A DNA stretch of 64,000 bases from RYN-122 sp963761655 (GTDB taxonomy: Bacteria; Actinomycetota; Actinomycetes; Mycobacteriales; SCTD01), in NCBI GenBank assembly GCA_963761655.1, contig CAVXHI010000003.1, positions 612,698 to 676,697 of the forward strand, given 5' to 3'. Positions 1 to 8,736 of this stretch are shown piece after piece (position 1 is the first letter of the stretch; the number at the start of each line of letters is the position of its first letter). Position numbers and translations under genes: made by a program. The notes under the pieces were generated by a model. It was not told where the DNA came from, made no database searches, and saw nothing but the letters and a program-made list of their open reading frames with translations.

Positions 1-3000
1 ACCCCGGCCGACTCCGGCGTCCTGGTGCCCAGCCCCACGCCCGGCGTCGTCACCGCGTCGTGGTCGGGCAGCGTCGGCGGCGCGAACGCGGACGGCGACT
101 GCACGCAGAGCCTCGACGACTCGCTGAACGACCACCACCCGTTCTCCATCGCGGTCCCGGACGGCTTCCCGTTCGACCTGGAGCTGAGCGTGACGGAGTC
201 GGCCACCGCCGCCGACTCGATCCTCACGGTCACCAGGGGCGGGACGTCGCTGGGCTCCTCCGACGACGGCGCCGTGGGCGGGGTCGAGTCGTACTCCTCG
301 AAGACCGTCACGTCCGGCGACTACGACGCGATCACCTGCGCCTTCGCCGGCGCGAGCCCGTACACCGCGACGCTGACCCTGCGGACGGTGTCGCGGAACG
401 CCACGGGGCCGACCGGCGGCACGAGCACGACGGCCACGCCCTCCACCTACGCCAACTACTCGCTCGCGAGCGTGGCCGGCACGGACCAGTCGGGCGAGCC
501 GAGCGTCGGCGTCGACTGGAAGACCGGCAACGTCTACTTCCAGGCGAACCTGAACACGGTCAAGGCGGTCTTCCCGGCCACGCCCACCGCGACCTCCGCA
601 CCGCCCGTGCTGACCGACGTCAGCTGCCTCGCGACGACGGTGCAGTCGCTGGACCCGATCCTGTTCACCGACAGCACCACCGGGCGCACCGGCGTGAGCC
701 AGCTCGTCGCGAACCCGGCCGCGTTCAACAGCATCACGACCTTCTTCGACGGCAACCCGACGACGGTGCAGCCCACCTGCATGCCGAGCGAGGGCAGCGG
801 CCCTGCCGCCGGGCCTGACCACCAGACCCTCGGCGGCGGTGCCTACCCCAAGCCTCTGCCGACCGGCGTCGTCCCGCTGAGCAGCTACCCGCGGGCCTTC
901 TACTACTGCTCGCAGGCGATCGTGGCGGCCCTCTGCGCCCGCAGCGACGACGGCGGCGCGACGTTCACCAACGGCACGCCCCCGTACACCACGGCCGACG
1001 GCTGCGGCGGGCTGCACGGCCACGTCCGCGTCGGGCCGGAGGGCAACGTGTACCTGCCCAACAAGGCCTGCAACGGCCACCAGTCGCTCTCGGTCAGCCG
1101 CGACGCCGGCACGACCTGGACGCAGGAGGCCGTGCCCGGCTCGACGGCGGGCGCGACCGACCCGTCGGTCGCCGCGGACCGCGCCGGCAACGCCTACTTC
1201 GGCCGCATCGACGGCGACGGCAGCCCCGTCGCCTCCGTCTACGACCCGGTGGCCAAGACCTGGTCCGACCCGGTCCGCGTCGGCGAGGCCATCGGGATCA
1301 AGAACTCGGTCTGGTCCGAGATGATCGCCGGTGACGACGGCCGGGCGGCCTTCGCCTTCGTCGGCACCACCACCCCGGGCGACCGCAACGTCGAGGGCTT
1401 CGGGGTCGACCCCGCGGACGCCACGACCTACGCCAGCGGCACCTTCGACATGTACCTCGCCACGACCGTCGACCGGGGCCGGACCTGGAACACCGTCGAC
1501 ATCACCCCGAGCGACCCGGTCCAGCGCGGCCAGATCTGCACCAACGGCACGACCTGCACCGCCGGTCGCAACCTGCTCGACTTCAACGACATCACGGTCG
1601 ACAAGGCCGGGCGCGTGATCCTGGCGTACGCCGACGGGTGCACCGCGGCCTGCGTCACGAGCCGGAAGGTGGCCGACAACAAGCAGACCGCCCAGGGCTA
1701 CCTGGCGCACCAGACGAGCGGGCCGCTGCTGTTCGTCGGCTCCGAGAGCCCGAGCACCGGCGCCAGCCCGACGCCGTCGAGCCCCGCGCCGTCGAGCCCC
1801 GCCCCGTCCAGCCCCGCACCGTCCAGCCCGGCACCGTCCAGCCCGGCCCCGGTCGACCCGCTGCCGTCCAGCCCGGCGCCGTCCAGCCCCGCACCGTCCA
1901 GCCCCGCACCGTCCAGCCCGGCCCCGGTCGACCCGCTGCCGTCCAGCCCGGCACCGTCCAGCCCGGCACCCACCGGTCCCGCCCCGACCGGCCCGGCACC
2001 CACCGGTCCCGCGCCGACCACTCCTGCACCGACCAGCGCCGTCCCGGTCGACCGGTCCGGGCAGTACCACGCGATCACCCCCCAGCGGCTCCTCGACACC
2101 AGGACCGACCGCACACCGGTGAGCAGCGTCGTCGACCGCGGGCTCGTCGTCCGCGGTGTCGGCGGGGTCCCGGCTGTCGGCGTCAGCGCCGTCGTCCTGT
2201 CGGTCACGGTGCCGCAGACCAAGCAGGCCGGCGACCTCGAGGTCTTCCCGCTCGGCCGCAAGCCGCAGGTCCGCACCAGCAACCTCAACTGGCCGCGCCG
2301 GTCGACCGTCTCCAACCTCGTCACCGTCGCGGTCGGCGACGCCGACAAGGTCGCCCTGTCGGTCAACAGCGGCACCGTCGACGCCGTCGTCGACGTCCTC
2401 GGGTGGTACGGCGACCAGACCGACACCTCCGGCGCGCGCTTCACCTCCGTGGTGCCGCGTCGGGTGCTCGACACCGGGGGCGCCGCGGGCCGGCTCGCTG
2501 TCGGCGACGACCGCCGGGTCGTCCTGCGCGGTGTCGGAGGCGTCCCGGACCGCACTGACGTCAGCAGCGTGGTCGTGAACCTGACCGCCGAGGGCGTCCA
2601 GCAGTCGGCCGACCTCCAGGTCTTCCCGACCGGCGCCCGCCCCGCGCGGCGCACCAGCAACCTCGGCCTGCTCAAGGGCCGCACCTCGGCCGCGCTCGTC
2701 AACGCGACGCTCGGGCAGGACGGCAGCATCGGCCTGTCGCTCTCGCGCAGCAGCGCACGGGTCGTGCTCGACGTCGTCGGCTACTACAGCGCGAGCGGCG
2801 GCCGGTTCGTGCCGATGACCCCGGTCCGGATCCTGGACCGCGGCTCCGTCACGGCCGGTCAGGACCGGCCCGAGCAGGTCGGCGGACGCAACGGCATCCC
2901 GGCCGACGCGGCCAGCGTGGTCACGAACGTGACCGCCGTGGGCGCGACCCGCTCCCTGGACCTGCAGGTCTACCCGACCGGCGCCAGGCCGGCCGTGCGC

Positions 3001-3144
3001 ACGTCGGTGCTCAACCTGCGGCCGGGCCAGGCCGTGCCGAACCTCGACGTCGCGGGCCTCACGGGCGGCTCCCTGTCGCTGTCGGCGAGCACCGGCCAGG
3101 TGCAGGTCATCCTCGACGCCGTGGGGTACTTCACCGCCAGCTGA
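1..3144 (+). CDS. Secreted BNR/Asp-box surface protein with Pro-rich linker and three C-terminal repeats (5' partial)
   Basis: The reading frame is open from base 1, so the N-terminus and signal peptide lie outside the window. Counting from base 1, residues about 14-130 look like a pre-peptidase-type beta domain. Residues about 300-520 carry Asp-box motifs (SDDGGATF near 315, SRDAGTTW near 366, DRGRTW near 491), as in BNR/sialidase-like propellers. A linker of SSPAP and VDPLP repeats fills about 586-680. Three copies of a ~120-residue domain follow (about 689-813, 816-930, 933-1047), each with an (R)(L/I)LD start, a GVGGVP or NGIP segment, a (V/P)F/YP.G/TG.(K/R)P core and a final D(V/A)(L/V)G(W/Y)(Y/F). 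These repeats are common at the C-termini of actinobacterial wall or secreted enzymes and may bind the envelope (inference). No full set of sialidase catalytic residues could be confirmed, so enzymatic activity is not claimed. Confidence -1.
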   Translation, partial: TPADSGVLVPSPTPGVVTASWSGSVGGANADGDCTQSLDDSLNDHHPFSIAVPDGFPFDLELSVTESATAADSILTVTRGGTSLGSSDDGAVGGVESYSSKTVTSGDYDAITCAFAGASPYTATLTLRTVSRNATGPTGGTSTTATPSTYANYSLASVAGTDQSGEPSVGVDWKTGNVYFQANLNTVKAVFPATPTATSAPPVLTDVSCLATTVQSLDPILFTDSTTGRTGVSQLVANPAAFNSITTFFDGNPTTVQPTCMPSEGSGPAAGPDHQTLGGGAYPKPLPTGVVPLSSYPRAFYYCSQAIVAALCARSDDGGATFTNGTPPYTTADGCGGLHGHVRVGPEGNVYLPNKACNGHQSLSVSRDAGTTWTQEAVPGSTAGATDPSVAADRAGNAYFGRIDGDGSPVASVYDPVAKTWSDPVRVGEAIGIKNSVWSEMIAGDDGRAAFAFVGTTTPGDRNVEGFGVDPADATTYASGTFDMYLATTVDRGRTWNTVDITPSDPVQRGQICTNGTTCTAGRNLLDFNDITVDKAGRVILAYADGCTAACVTSRKVADNKQTAQGYLAHQTSGPLLFVGSESPSTGASPTPSSPAPSSPAPSSPAPSSPAPSSPAPVDPLPSSPAPSSPAPSSPAPSSPAPVDPLPSSPAPSSPAPTGPAPTGPAPTGPAPTTPAPTSAVPVDRSGQYHAITPQRLLDTRTDRTPVSSVVDRGLVVRGVGGVPAVGVSAVVLSVTVPQTKQAGDLEVFPLGRKPQVRTSNLNWPRRSTVSNLVTVAVGDADKVALSVNSGTVDAVVDVLGWYGDQTDTSGARFTSVVPRRVLDTGGAAGRLAVGDDRRVVLRGVGGVPDRTDVSSVVVNLTAEGVQQSADLQVFPTGARPARRTSNLGLLKGRTSAALVNATLGQDGSIGLSLSRSSARVVLDVVGYYSASGGRFVPMTPVRILDRGSVTAGQDRPEQVGGRNGIPADAASVVTNVTAVGATRSLDLQVYPTGARPAVRTSVLNLRPGQAVPNLDVAGLTGGSLSLSASTGQVQVILDAVGYFTAS
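1771..2040 (+). repeat. Proline-rich coding tandem repeat
   Basis: Degenerate 15-bp units encode SSPAP, interrupted twice by VDPLP, then TGPAP/TTPAP. The repeat forms the linker between the Asp-box domain and the C-terminal triple repeat. It is coding repeat, not CRISPR: there are no unique spacers and the period keeps the frame. Confidence -1.
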
Positions 3145-3155
3145 TCGGGCACCGC

Positions 3156-3187
3156 GCGGCCGCCGTCCCTGCAGGGCGGCGGCCGCC
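3156..3187 (+). terminator. Probable intrinsic terminator hairpin
   Basis: GCGGCCGCC-type arms flank CCCTGCAGGG 12 bases after the stop of the surface protein. The stem has one bulge and no clear U-tract, as is usual in high-GC actinomycetes. Confidence -1.
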
Positions 3188-3355
3188 GGGCTGTCCGGCC
3201 GACACCTCGAGGGAGGGCGACCACGCTGCTCGACCCGCCTGCCGCCCGTGGCCGGGTCAGGGGGAGCCGGGGAGCTGCGCGGGAGCGCCGTCCGCCGTGC
3301 CGGACCCGTCCGAGTCCGCGTCCGGAAGCGGGACGCCGCCCGACCTCCCCGCTCC

Positions 3356-3361
3356 TAGGGT
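3356..3361 (+). promoter_or_regulatory. -10 box of a probable leaderless ada promoter
   Basis: TAGGGT lies 7 bases before the ATG at 3369, and no Shine-Dalgarno is present. This is the standard arrangement for actinobacterial leaderless transcripts. Confidence -1.
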
Positions 3362-3368
3362 GCGCACC

Positions 3369-4439
3369 ATGGACCTGGACGAGCTCCGCTGGCGCACGGT
3401 CGTGGCACGGGAGCGTCCGCAGGCGGGGCAGAGGCCCGCGTTCCTCTACGGCGTGACGACGACCGGTGTGTTCTGCACTCCCGGGTGCCCGTCGCCCCGG
3501 CCGGACCGCGCGAACGTCCGCTTCTTCGACACCGCCCAGCAGGCGGTCGAGGCCGGTCTGCGGGCCTGCCTGAGGTGCCGGCCCGAGCCGGGAGGCACCC
3601 CGCGGAAGGACGCCGTGGCCGTCGAGCGGGTCGGCCGTGCCTGCGCCGCCATGCTCGAGGCGGGCGGACCGGTGACGGCACCCGACCTCGCGCGGCTGCT
3701 GGACGTCAGCTCCCGCCAGCTCGGCCGCGACTTCCAGGAGCAGCTGGCGCTCAGCCCCCGGGCCTTCGGGCAGGCCGTCCGGAACGGGCACGCGCGCAGG
3801 CTGCTGCAGACGCACGAGCGGGTCGTCGACGCCGTCTTCGCCGCCGGGTTCGGGTCGACCCGGGGCTTCTACGAGACCACTGCGCCGACGCTGGGCATGA
3901 GCCCGGCGGACTACGCCGCAGGTGGTGCCGGGCAGGTGCTGCGGTGGACCAGCACGCGCACGCCCGTCGGCACCGTCCTGGTCGTCGCCGGGGACCTCGG
4001 CCTGTGCCAGGTCCACGTCGGTGAGCAGGAGACGGTGCTGCTCGCCCAGGTCCAGGCCGAGCTGCCCGGCGCGCGGTTCGTCCGGGCCGACCTCGAGCTG
4101 GCCGAGACGGCAGCCGCCCTGACCGCCCTCGCGAGCGGGGCCCCCGCCGACGCGCGGCTGCCGCTGGCCGTCACCGGCACCGCCTTCCAGGCGCGCGTGT
4201 GGTCGGCGCTGCAGCGCATCCCGGCCGGCCAGACCCGCTCCTACGCGGCCGTCGCCGCCGACGTCGGAGCACCGGGCTCGGCGCGCGCGGTCGCCCGGGC
4301 CTGCGCCACCAACCGGCTCGCCCTGGTGATCCCCTGTCACCGCGTCGTGCGCTCAGACGGGAGCCTGAGCGGCTACCGCTGGGGCCTCGCCGTCAAGCAG
4401 CAGCTGCTCGACCTGGAGACCGCGCACGTCCCCGCCTGA
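3369..4439 (+). CDS. ada: Ada: bifunctional alkylation-response regulator / methylated-DNA-protein cysteine methyltransferase
   Basis: 356 aa, close to E. coli Ada (354). The order is Ada zinc domain with C36, C40, C67 and C70 (spaced as in E. coli, where the first cysteine accepts methyl from phosphotriesters), then an AraC-type helix-turn-helix at about 85-185, then a C-terminal O6-alkylguanine methyltransferase domain with the PCHR active site (C323). It repairs alkylated DNA and, once methylated, activates its own regulon. An upstream GTG at 3297 is in frame, but the ATG at 3369 matches the family start and sits 8 bases after a TAGGGT -10 box (3356-3361), suggesting a leaderless mRNA. No alkA or ogt gene follows, unlike many adaptive-response loci. 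Confidence -1.
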   Translation: MDLDELRWRTVVARERPQAGQRPAFLYGVTTTGVFCTPGCPSPRPDRANVRFFDTAQQAVEAGLRACLRCRPEPGGTPRKDAVAVERVGRACAAMLEAGGPVTAPDLARLLDVSSRQLGRDFQEQLALSPRAFGQAVRNGHARRLLQTHERVVDAVFAAGFGSTRGFYETTAPTLGMSPADYAAGGAGQVLRWTSTRTPVGTVLVVAGDLGLCQVHVGEQETVLLAQVQAELPGARFVRADLELAETAAALTALASGAPADARLPLAVTGTAFQARVWSALQRIPAGQTRSYAAVAADVGAPGSARAVARACATNRLALVIPCHRVVRSDGSLSGYRWGLAVKQQLLDLETAHVPA

Positions 4440-4585
4440 GCACCGCGGCCCTGGCGCCACCGGCGTCCGTCGCCTCGACCCGCGGTGTCCGCCGGCGACC
4501 GACGGGGTCCTCGACGGCGCAACCCGCTGGACACCGCTGAGACGCTCACCCCGGACCACGTGGTCCTCGTCCCCCGGGAGTCCTC

Positions 4586-5050
4586 GTGCGTCCGTACAGC
4601 TCACTCGACGGCCCGGACGTCGTGTCCCTCGTCGTCGCCGCCGGGATGTTCACCGAGGACGAGGCCGCCTTCCTCGCCGAGGGGGCGCTCGAGGACACCG
4701 ACGACGGAGCGGCCTGCTTCGTGGACGACGCCGAGGACGGCCAGGGCCTGGCCTCGGTCGTCTTCTACCGGCCCGAGGAGGCAGCCGACCGGGCGTACGA
4801 CCTGACGATGATCGCGGTCCGCCCCGACCTGCAGGGCGGCGGCCGTGGCGCAGCCCTGATGCGCCACGCCGAGGCCGACCTCCGGCAGCGGGGCCAACGC
4901 CTGCTGGTCGTCCGCACCTCCGGCACCGGGCAGTACGAACGGACGCGTGCCTTCTACCGCCGCCTCGGCTACGCGGAACAGGCGCGGGTCCCGGACTACT
5001 GGACCGACGGTGACGACCTCGTCCTGTTCCTCAAGCGCCTGGACACCTGA
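4586..5050 (+). CDS. GNAT-family N-acetyltransferase
   Basis: 154 aa with one GNAT fold. The acetyl-CoA motif A is seen as VRPDLQGGGRGAAL at about residues 86-99, followed by a helix and the YERTRAFYRRLGY segment typical of motif B (about 124-136). It transfers an acetyl group from acetyl-CoA to an unknown amine, possibly a small molecule. GTG start chosen because the conserved fold begins soon after; the preceding bases (CGGGAGTCCTC) contain a weak GGAG. It stands alone, convergent with the PaiB-like gene, so context gives no substrate. Confidence -1.
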   Translation: MRPYSSLDGPDVVSLVVAAGMFTEDEAAFLAEGALEDTDDGAACFVDDAEDGQGLASVVFYRPEEAADRAYDLTMIAVRPDLQGGGRGAALMRHAEADLRQRGQRLLVVRTSGTGQYERTRAFYRRLGYAEQARVPDYWTDGDDLVLFLKRLDT

Positions 5051-5161
5051 GACACACCCGGCGCAGCTCACGGGTCCCAGGAGAGTGCTCCGGGGTCCTC
5101 GGCGGGGCGCCGGCCGAGGGTCTGAGCCGCACCGCCGTCCGCCCCGAAGCGCGCCTGCGGG

Positions 5162-5800
5162 TCAGTCGAGCGCGCCGTCCGGCACCGGTCGGGCGCCCTC
5201 GACGGCGGCGGCCAGCCGGTCGTCGCCCTCGGCCTGCAGCCCCGCGACGACACCGTCGACGTCGGCGTCGCTGCGGTTCTGGCTGAGCTTGGCCTTGGCG
5301 TCGATCCCGGTGATGACCAGCTCGACGCCGACGATCGCCCGCAGCTGTCCGGCGTGGAAGCGGGCGGGCGCGTCGTCGACCGACCACGGCTCCGGCCGGC
5401 CGTCCTCGAAGGCCGCGGTCAGCCGTCGGACGACGTCGTCGACCCAGGCGGGGTCGTCGTGCACCACCAGGCGACCGCGCACGTGGGCGACGAGGTAGTC
5501 CCAGGTCGGGACCACCCTTCCGTGCTCGCGCTTGCTCGCGTACCAGGACGGCGACACGTAGCCCTGCGGGCCGCGCAGGATCACGAGCGCCTCGCCCACC
5601 ACCGGCTCCTGCCACTGCGGGTTGTTGCGGGCGAGGTGCCCGACCAGCGAGCCGGGCCCGTCCTGCGCCGGGACGTGCAGCCACGGCAACGGCGTGGACA
5701 GCAGCCCGACCGCCGTGGAGGTGACGAGGTCGGCCAGGCCCGGGCGCAGCAGGTCGGCCAGCTGCGCGTCGTCGGCGGCGAAGTGGGCGGGCACGTACAC
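5162..5800 (-). CDS. PaiB-like FMN-binding split-barrel protein
   Basis: 212 aa from the GTG that gives the family-typical VYVPAHF N-terminus (an earlier GTG at 5818 would add six residues). It resembles PaiB/FMN-binding negative transcriptional regulators: the N-terminal YVP.HF, a flavin-barrel core with NPQW and GYVSPSWYASK, the TWDY motif (about 110) and the C-terminal IDAKAKLSQNRS segment (about 175-187). B. subtilis PaiB affects sporulation and protease genes, but many homologues are simply flavin/heme-binding proteins, so the role here is open. It follows the LysR gene on the same strand after 24 bases, probably as a two-gene operon. Confidence -1.
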   Translation of the reverse strand: MYVPAHFAADDAQLADLLRPGLADLVTSTAVGLLSTPLPWLHVPAQDGPGSLVGHLARNNPQWQEPVVGEALVILRGPQGYVSPSWYASKREHGRVVPTWDYLVAHVRGRLVVHDDPAWVDDVVRRLTAAFEDGRPEPWSVDDAPARFHAGQLRAIVGVELVITGIDAKAKLSQNRSDADVDGVVAGLQAEGDDRLAAAVEGARPVPDGALD

Positions 5801-5824
5801 GCGACGACGGTGCCACACCTCGGC

Positions 5825-6715
5825 TCAGACGACGCCGCGCGCGACCTCGGTCAGGGCGGTCAGGGCCGCCGCCACCCCGGGCACCCGCCGGGAGTCCGGC
5901 CGCAGCAGGACCTCGACGACCAGGCCGTCGACCTCCGGCACCTCGAGGGCCTGCACGCCGGTGCTGCTGGCCAGCCCGACCGCCCAGCGGGGCAGCAGCG
6001 CGACGCCGAGCCCGCGGGCGACCAGGCGCTGGACGAGCACGTGGTCGTCGGTGGCGTGCCGGACGTCGGGCACGAAGCCGGCTGCCGCGGCGCAGCGCAG
6101 GAGGTGGACGCGGCAGCGCGGGCAGCCACCGACCCAGGCGGCGCCGGACAGCTCGGCCAGGGACCGCACGGCGGGTGCGCCCCTCGGGACCACGACGACG
6201 ACCGGGTGCGTCAGCAGGGGCAGGCGCAGCAGGTCGCCCGGCACGTCCTCGCGGTCCCGCTCGTGCCGGAACACGACGGCGAGGTCGACGTCGGCTCCGC
6301 GCACCGCGGCCTCGGCCTCCGGCGGCTGGAGCTCCTCGAAGCGCACCTGCAGGCCGGGCGCCCGCTCGCGCAGCGCGACCAGCGCGTCGGGCAGCAGCAC
6401 CGCCGCAGCGGTCGGGAACGCGGCCAGCCGGACCGTCCCGCCGGCCAGCCCGGACAGCGCGCCCAGCTCCTGCTCGGCCGCAGCCAGCCGGTCGGCGACG
6501 GCGTCCGCGTGGCCGACGAGCACCCGGCCGGCCTCGGTCAGGGCGACGCCGCGGCCCGCCCGGACCACCAGGGCCGTCCCTGCCTCGGCCTCCAGGGCTC
6601 GGACCTGCTGCGCCACCGCGGGCTGGGTCAGGCCGAGACCGCGGGCGGCCGCGGACAGCGACCCCGCACGCGCGACGTCGCGGAGCAGGAGCAGCCGCCG
6701 GGGGTCCACCACCAC
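5825..6715 (-). CDS. LysR-family transcriptional regulator
   Basis: 296 aa from GTG 6715. An N-terminal winged helix-turn-helix (about 3-62: SLSAAARGLGLTQPAVAQQ) is followed by a periplasmic-binding-like effector domain with a RFEELQ segment. Longer ATG starts (6820, 6802, 6793) would run into the divergent racemase gene, so the family-typical start was used. It faces an aspartate racemase gene across 76 bases and precedes a PaiB-like gene, so it probably controls one or both (inference). The effector is unknown; by position an amino acid is plausible. Confidence -1.
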   Translation of the reverse strand: MVVDPRRLLLLRDVARAGSLSAAARGLGLTQPAVAQQVRALEAEAGTALVVRAGRGVALTEAGRVLVGHADAVADRLAAAEQELGALSGLAGGTVRLAAFPTAAAVLLPDALVALRERAPGLQVRFEELQPPEAEAAVRGADVDLAVVFRHERDREDVPGDLLRLPLLTHPVVVVVPRGAPAVRSLAELSGAAWVGGCPRCRVHLLRCAAAAGFVPDVRHATDDHVLVQRLVARGLGVALLPRWAVGLASSTGVQALEVPEVDGLVVEVLLRPDSRRVPGVAAALTALTEVARGVV

Positions 6716-6718
6716 ATG

Positions 6719-6731
6719 CAAGCAGGGCTTG
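6719..6731. promoter_or_regulatory. Inverted repeat in the lysR/racemase intergenic region
   Basis: CAAGC-AGG-GCTTG is a perfect 5-bp dyad three bases from the LysR start. Position and symmetry fit a LysR-type autoregulatory site; the exact T-N11-A spacing is not obvious. Confidence -1.
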
Positions 6732-6791
6732 GGTCTGCTGTCGCTCCTGCTGCTCTGGACGGGGAGCTCCGTGCCTGCGACGGTCCTTCGC

Positions 6792-7472
6792 ATGAGGACC
6801 ATCGGGATGCTGGGCGGCATGAGCTGGGAGTCGACGGCGCTGTACTACCGGCTCGCGAACGAGGGCGTCCGCGAGCGGCTCGGCGGGCTGTCCAGCGCGT
6901 CGCTGCTCGTGCGCTCGCTCGACTTCGCGGAGGTGCGCGAGCTCCAGCTGCAGGACCGGTGGGAGGACGCCGAGGCCCTGCTCCTCGCCGAGGGCAAGGC
7001 GCTCGTCGGGGCCGGAGCCGACCTGGTCGTGCTGTGCACCAACTACATGCACAAGGCCGCCGGCTCGCTCGAGACCGACCTCGGTGTGCCCTTCCTGCAC
7101 CTGGCCGACGTCGTCGCCGCGGCGAGCCCGGGTCCGGTCGTCGGCCTGCTCGGCGCCGGCGGCACGATGCGCGAACCCTTCTACGCCGACCGCCTGCGGT
7201 CTCACGGGCTGACGGTGCTCGTCCCCGACGACGCCGGTGCGGACCGGGTCGACCGCGCGGTGTTCGACGAGCTCTGCCGAGGGGTGTTCTCGGACGAGAC
7301 GCGGGCCGACCTCGTCGCCGTGGTGGAGGGACTGGCCGCGCGGGGCGCCGACGCCGTCGCCCTGTGCTGCACCGAGCTCGAACTGCTGCTGCGCCCGCAG
7401 GACTGCTCCGTGCCGCTGCTGCCGTCGGCCGCCCTGCACGTCGACGCGGCGCTCGCCGCGGCACTCGCGTGA
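6792..7472 (+). CDS. Aspartate/glutamate racemase family protein
   Basis: 226 aa, normal size for the family. The N-terminus IGMLGGMSWEST is the signature of bacterial aspartate racemases. The two catalytic cysteines are visible in VVLCTNYMHK (about residue 81) and ALCCTELELLL (about 191-192). Cytoplasmic, cofactor-independent interconversion of L- and D-aspartate (or a related acid) is expected. It is divergent from LysR and its TGA overlaps the GTG of a truncated MFS transporter gene, so racemase and transporter were probably co-transcribed, consistent with import or export of an amino acid (inference). Confidence -1.
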   Translation: MRTIGMLGGMSWESTALYYRLANEGVRERLGGLSSASLLVRSLDFAEVRELQLQDRWEDAEALLLAEGKALVGAGADLVVLCTNYMHKAAGSLETDLGVPFLHLADVVAAASPGPVVGLLGAGGTMREPFYADRLRSHGLTVLVPDDAGADRVDRAVFDELCRGVFSDETRADLVAVVEGLAARGADAVALCCTELELLLRPQDCSVPLLPSAALHVDAALAAALA

Positions 7473-7740
7473 CCGGCCTCCTGACCGCGACCCAGCGCGT
7501 CGACCTGCACGCCCGCACCCTGCGCGTGCTGGTCGCCAGCCAGGTCCTCGGCGGGCTCGGCCCGGCCGCGGGGATCACGGTCGGCGCGTCGCTGGCCGAG
7601 GACGTCCTGGGCTCGGCCAGCCTGGCCGGCCTGCCCGCCGCCCGTCGCTGCATGGTGGGACGCTCGCGCTCGTCGTCCTGCTCGCCGCACTGCGCCCGCC
7701 GCTCCTCTCAGCAGCGCGTCTGCGCCGCACGGCACCTGAG
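7469..7740 (+). pseudogene. MFS transporter remnant with large internal deletion
   Basis: The GTG overlaps the racemase stop (GTGA). The first ~58 codons read like an MFS N-terminus with one transmembrane helix (VLVASQVLGGLGPAAGITVG, then AEDVLGSASLAG). After LAGLPAA, near 7645-7655, the frame switches to sequence reading TLALVVLLAALRPPLL, which looks like the last MFS helix and tail. A full MFS protein has about 400 residues, so some 300 central residues are missing and the joint is out of frame. This is better explained by a deletion than by a sequencing error. Not functional as a transporter. Confidence -1.
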
Positions 7741-7810
7741 TGGTGCTCCAGCAGCCGGGCGCTGCCAGCGACCGTGACGTCGAACGGTCACGCAGGTCAC
7801 CGTGCTCTGC

Positions 7811-8654
7811 TCATGCCAGCGACGCCGCCTCGCGGGCAGCCCAGTCCTGGAACGTCGTGGCCGGGCGGCCGAGCGCACGCTGGACGCCGTCGGACAGGTG
7901 CGCGTCGTGCCCGTCGCGGACGAGGGTGAACAGGAAGGCGAGCATGCCGGCGTACGCGGGCGGCAGGCCGCTGCCGACAGCCGCGGCGGTCCAGTCCTGC
8001 ACGGGCAGGTCGACGTGCTGGACGGTCCGGCCGGCGTAGGGGGACAGGACCTCGGCGGCGTCGGCGAAGCTCAGGGCCTCGGGTCCGGACAGGTCGTAGG
8101 CACCGAGGGGAGCAGCCCCGGTGAGCAGGGCGGCTGCCACCGCGGCGATGTCGGCGGTGTCGATGAACGGGTTCGCTCCGTCGCCGGTCGGGGTGGCGAT
8201 CACACCGTCGCTGCGGATGGCGGGGGCGAAGAAGGACTCCGTGAAGTTCTGCGCGAACCACGACGGCCGCACGACGGCGGTGGGCAGGCCGGTGGCGGCC
8301 AGGGCCTGCTCGGACCGGAACATCCCGCTGTCGGGCGCCTGGTCGACGCCGCGGGCCGACAGGAGCACCGCGTGGCGGACACCGGCGGCGAGTGCCGTGC
8401 TCCCCGAGCCCGGCGATCTGCTCCGCGTGCTCGAGCTGCAGGGCCGGTGGGACGACGTACACCGCCTCGACGCCCTCGAGGGCGGGGCCGTGGGTCGAGG
8501 GGTCGGACCAGTCGAAGCGCACCGGCTCGATGCCCGTGGAGGCGGCGCCGGGCGTGCGCGCGGCGGCGCGAGCGGTGTGACCGCCGGCGACGAGGAGGTC
8601 GAGGACGCGACGGCCGGTCTTGCCGGTGCCGCCGAGGACAAGGTAGAGGCTCAT
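7811..8654 (-). pseudogene. NmrA-like NAD(P)-binding reductase, single frameshift
   Basis: From ATG 8654 the first ~85 residues give a Rossmann start (YLVLGGTGKTGRRVLDLL) and VRFDWSDPST; from about 8400 the homology continues in another frame (ALAAGVRHAVLLSARGVDQ, then SWFAQNFTESFF and SGPEALSFADAAEVLS) to the stop at 7811. The joined product of about 280 aa has the length of atypical short-chain NmrA/YtfG-type (quinone oxidoreductase-like or redox-sensing) proteins. One base change near 8395-8410 explains the break, so sequencing error or a recent mutation are both possible. It is divergent from an AraC regulator that probably controls it (inference). Confidence -1.
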
Positions 8655-8736
8655 GGCCGCCACTCAAGCCCCCGGACCGGTACGACCGCCATGCTCCTGA
8701 CGCTCGAGCTCTTGCACGATCGTCTAGGTTCGGGGC

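Noticed and set aside
1771..2040. Possible CRISPR-like array
   Set aside because: Contiguous in-frame coding repeats with no spacers and no cas genes nearby.
1698..2729. Long antisense frames over the proline-rich repeat
   Set aside because: Low-complexity mirror translations of SSPAP repeats and GC-rich codons; no family features.
5031..7439. 802-residue minus-strand frame across PaiB, LysR and the racemase
   Set aside because: Arg/Pro-rich shadow of three recognised genes.
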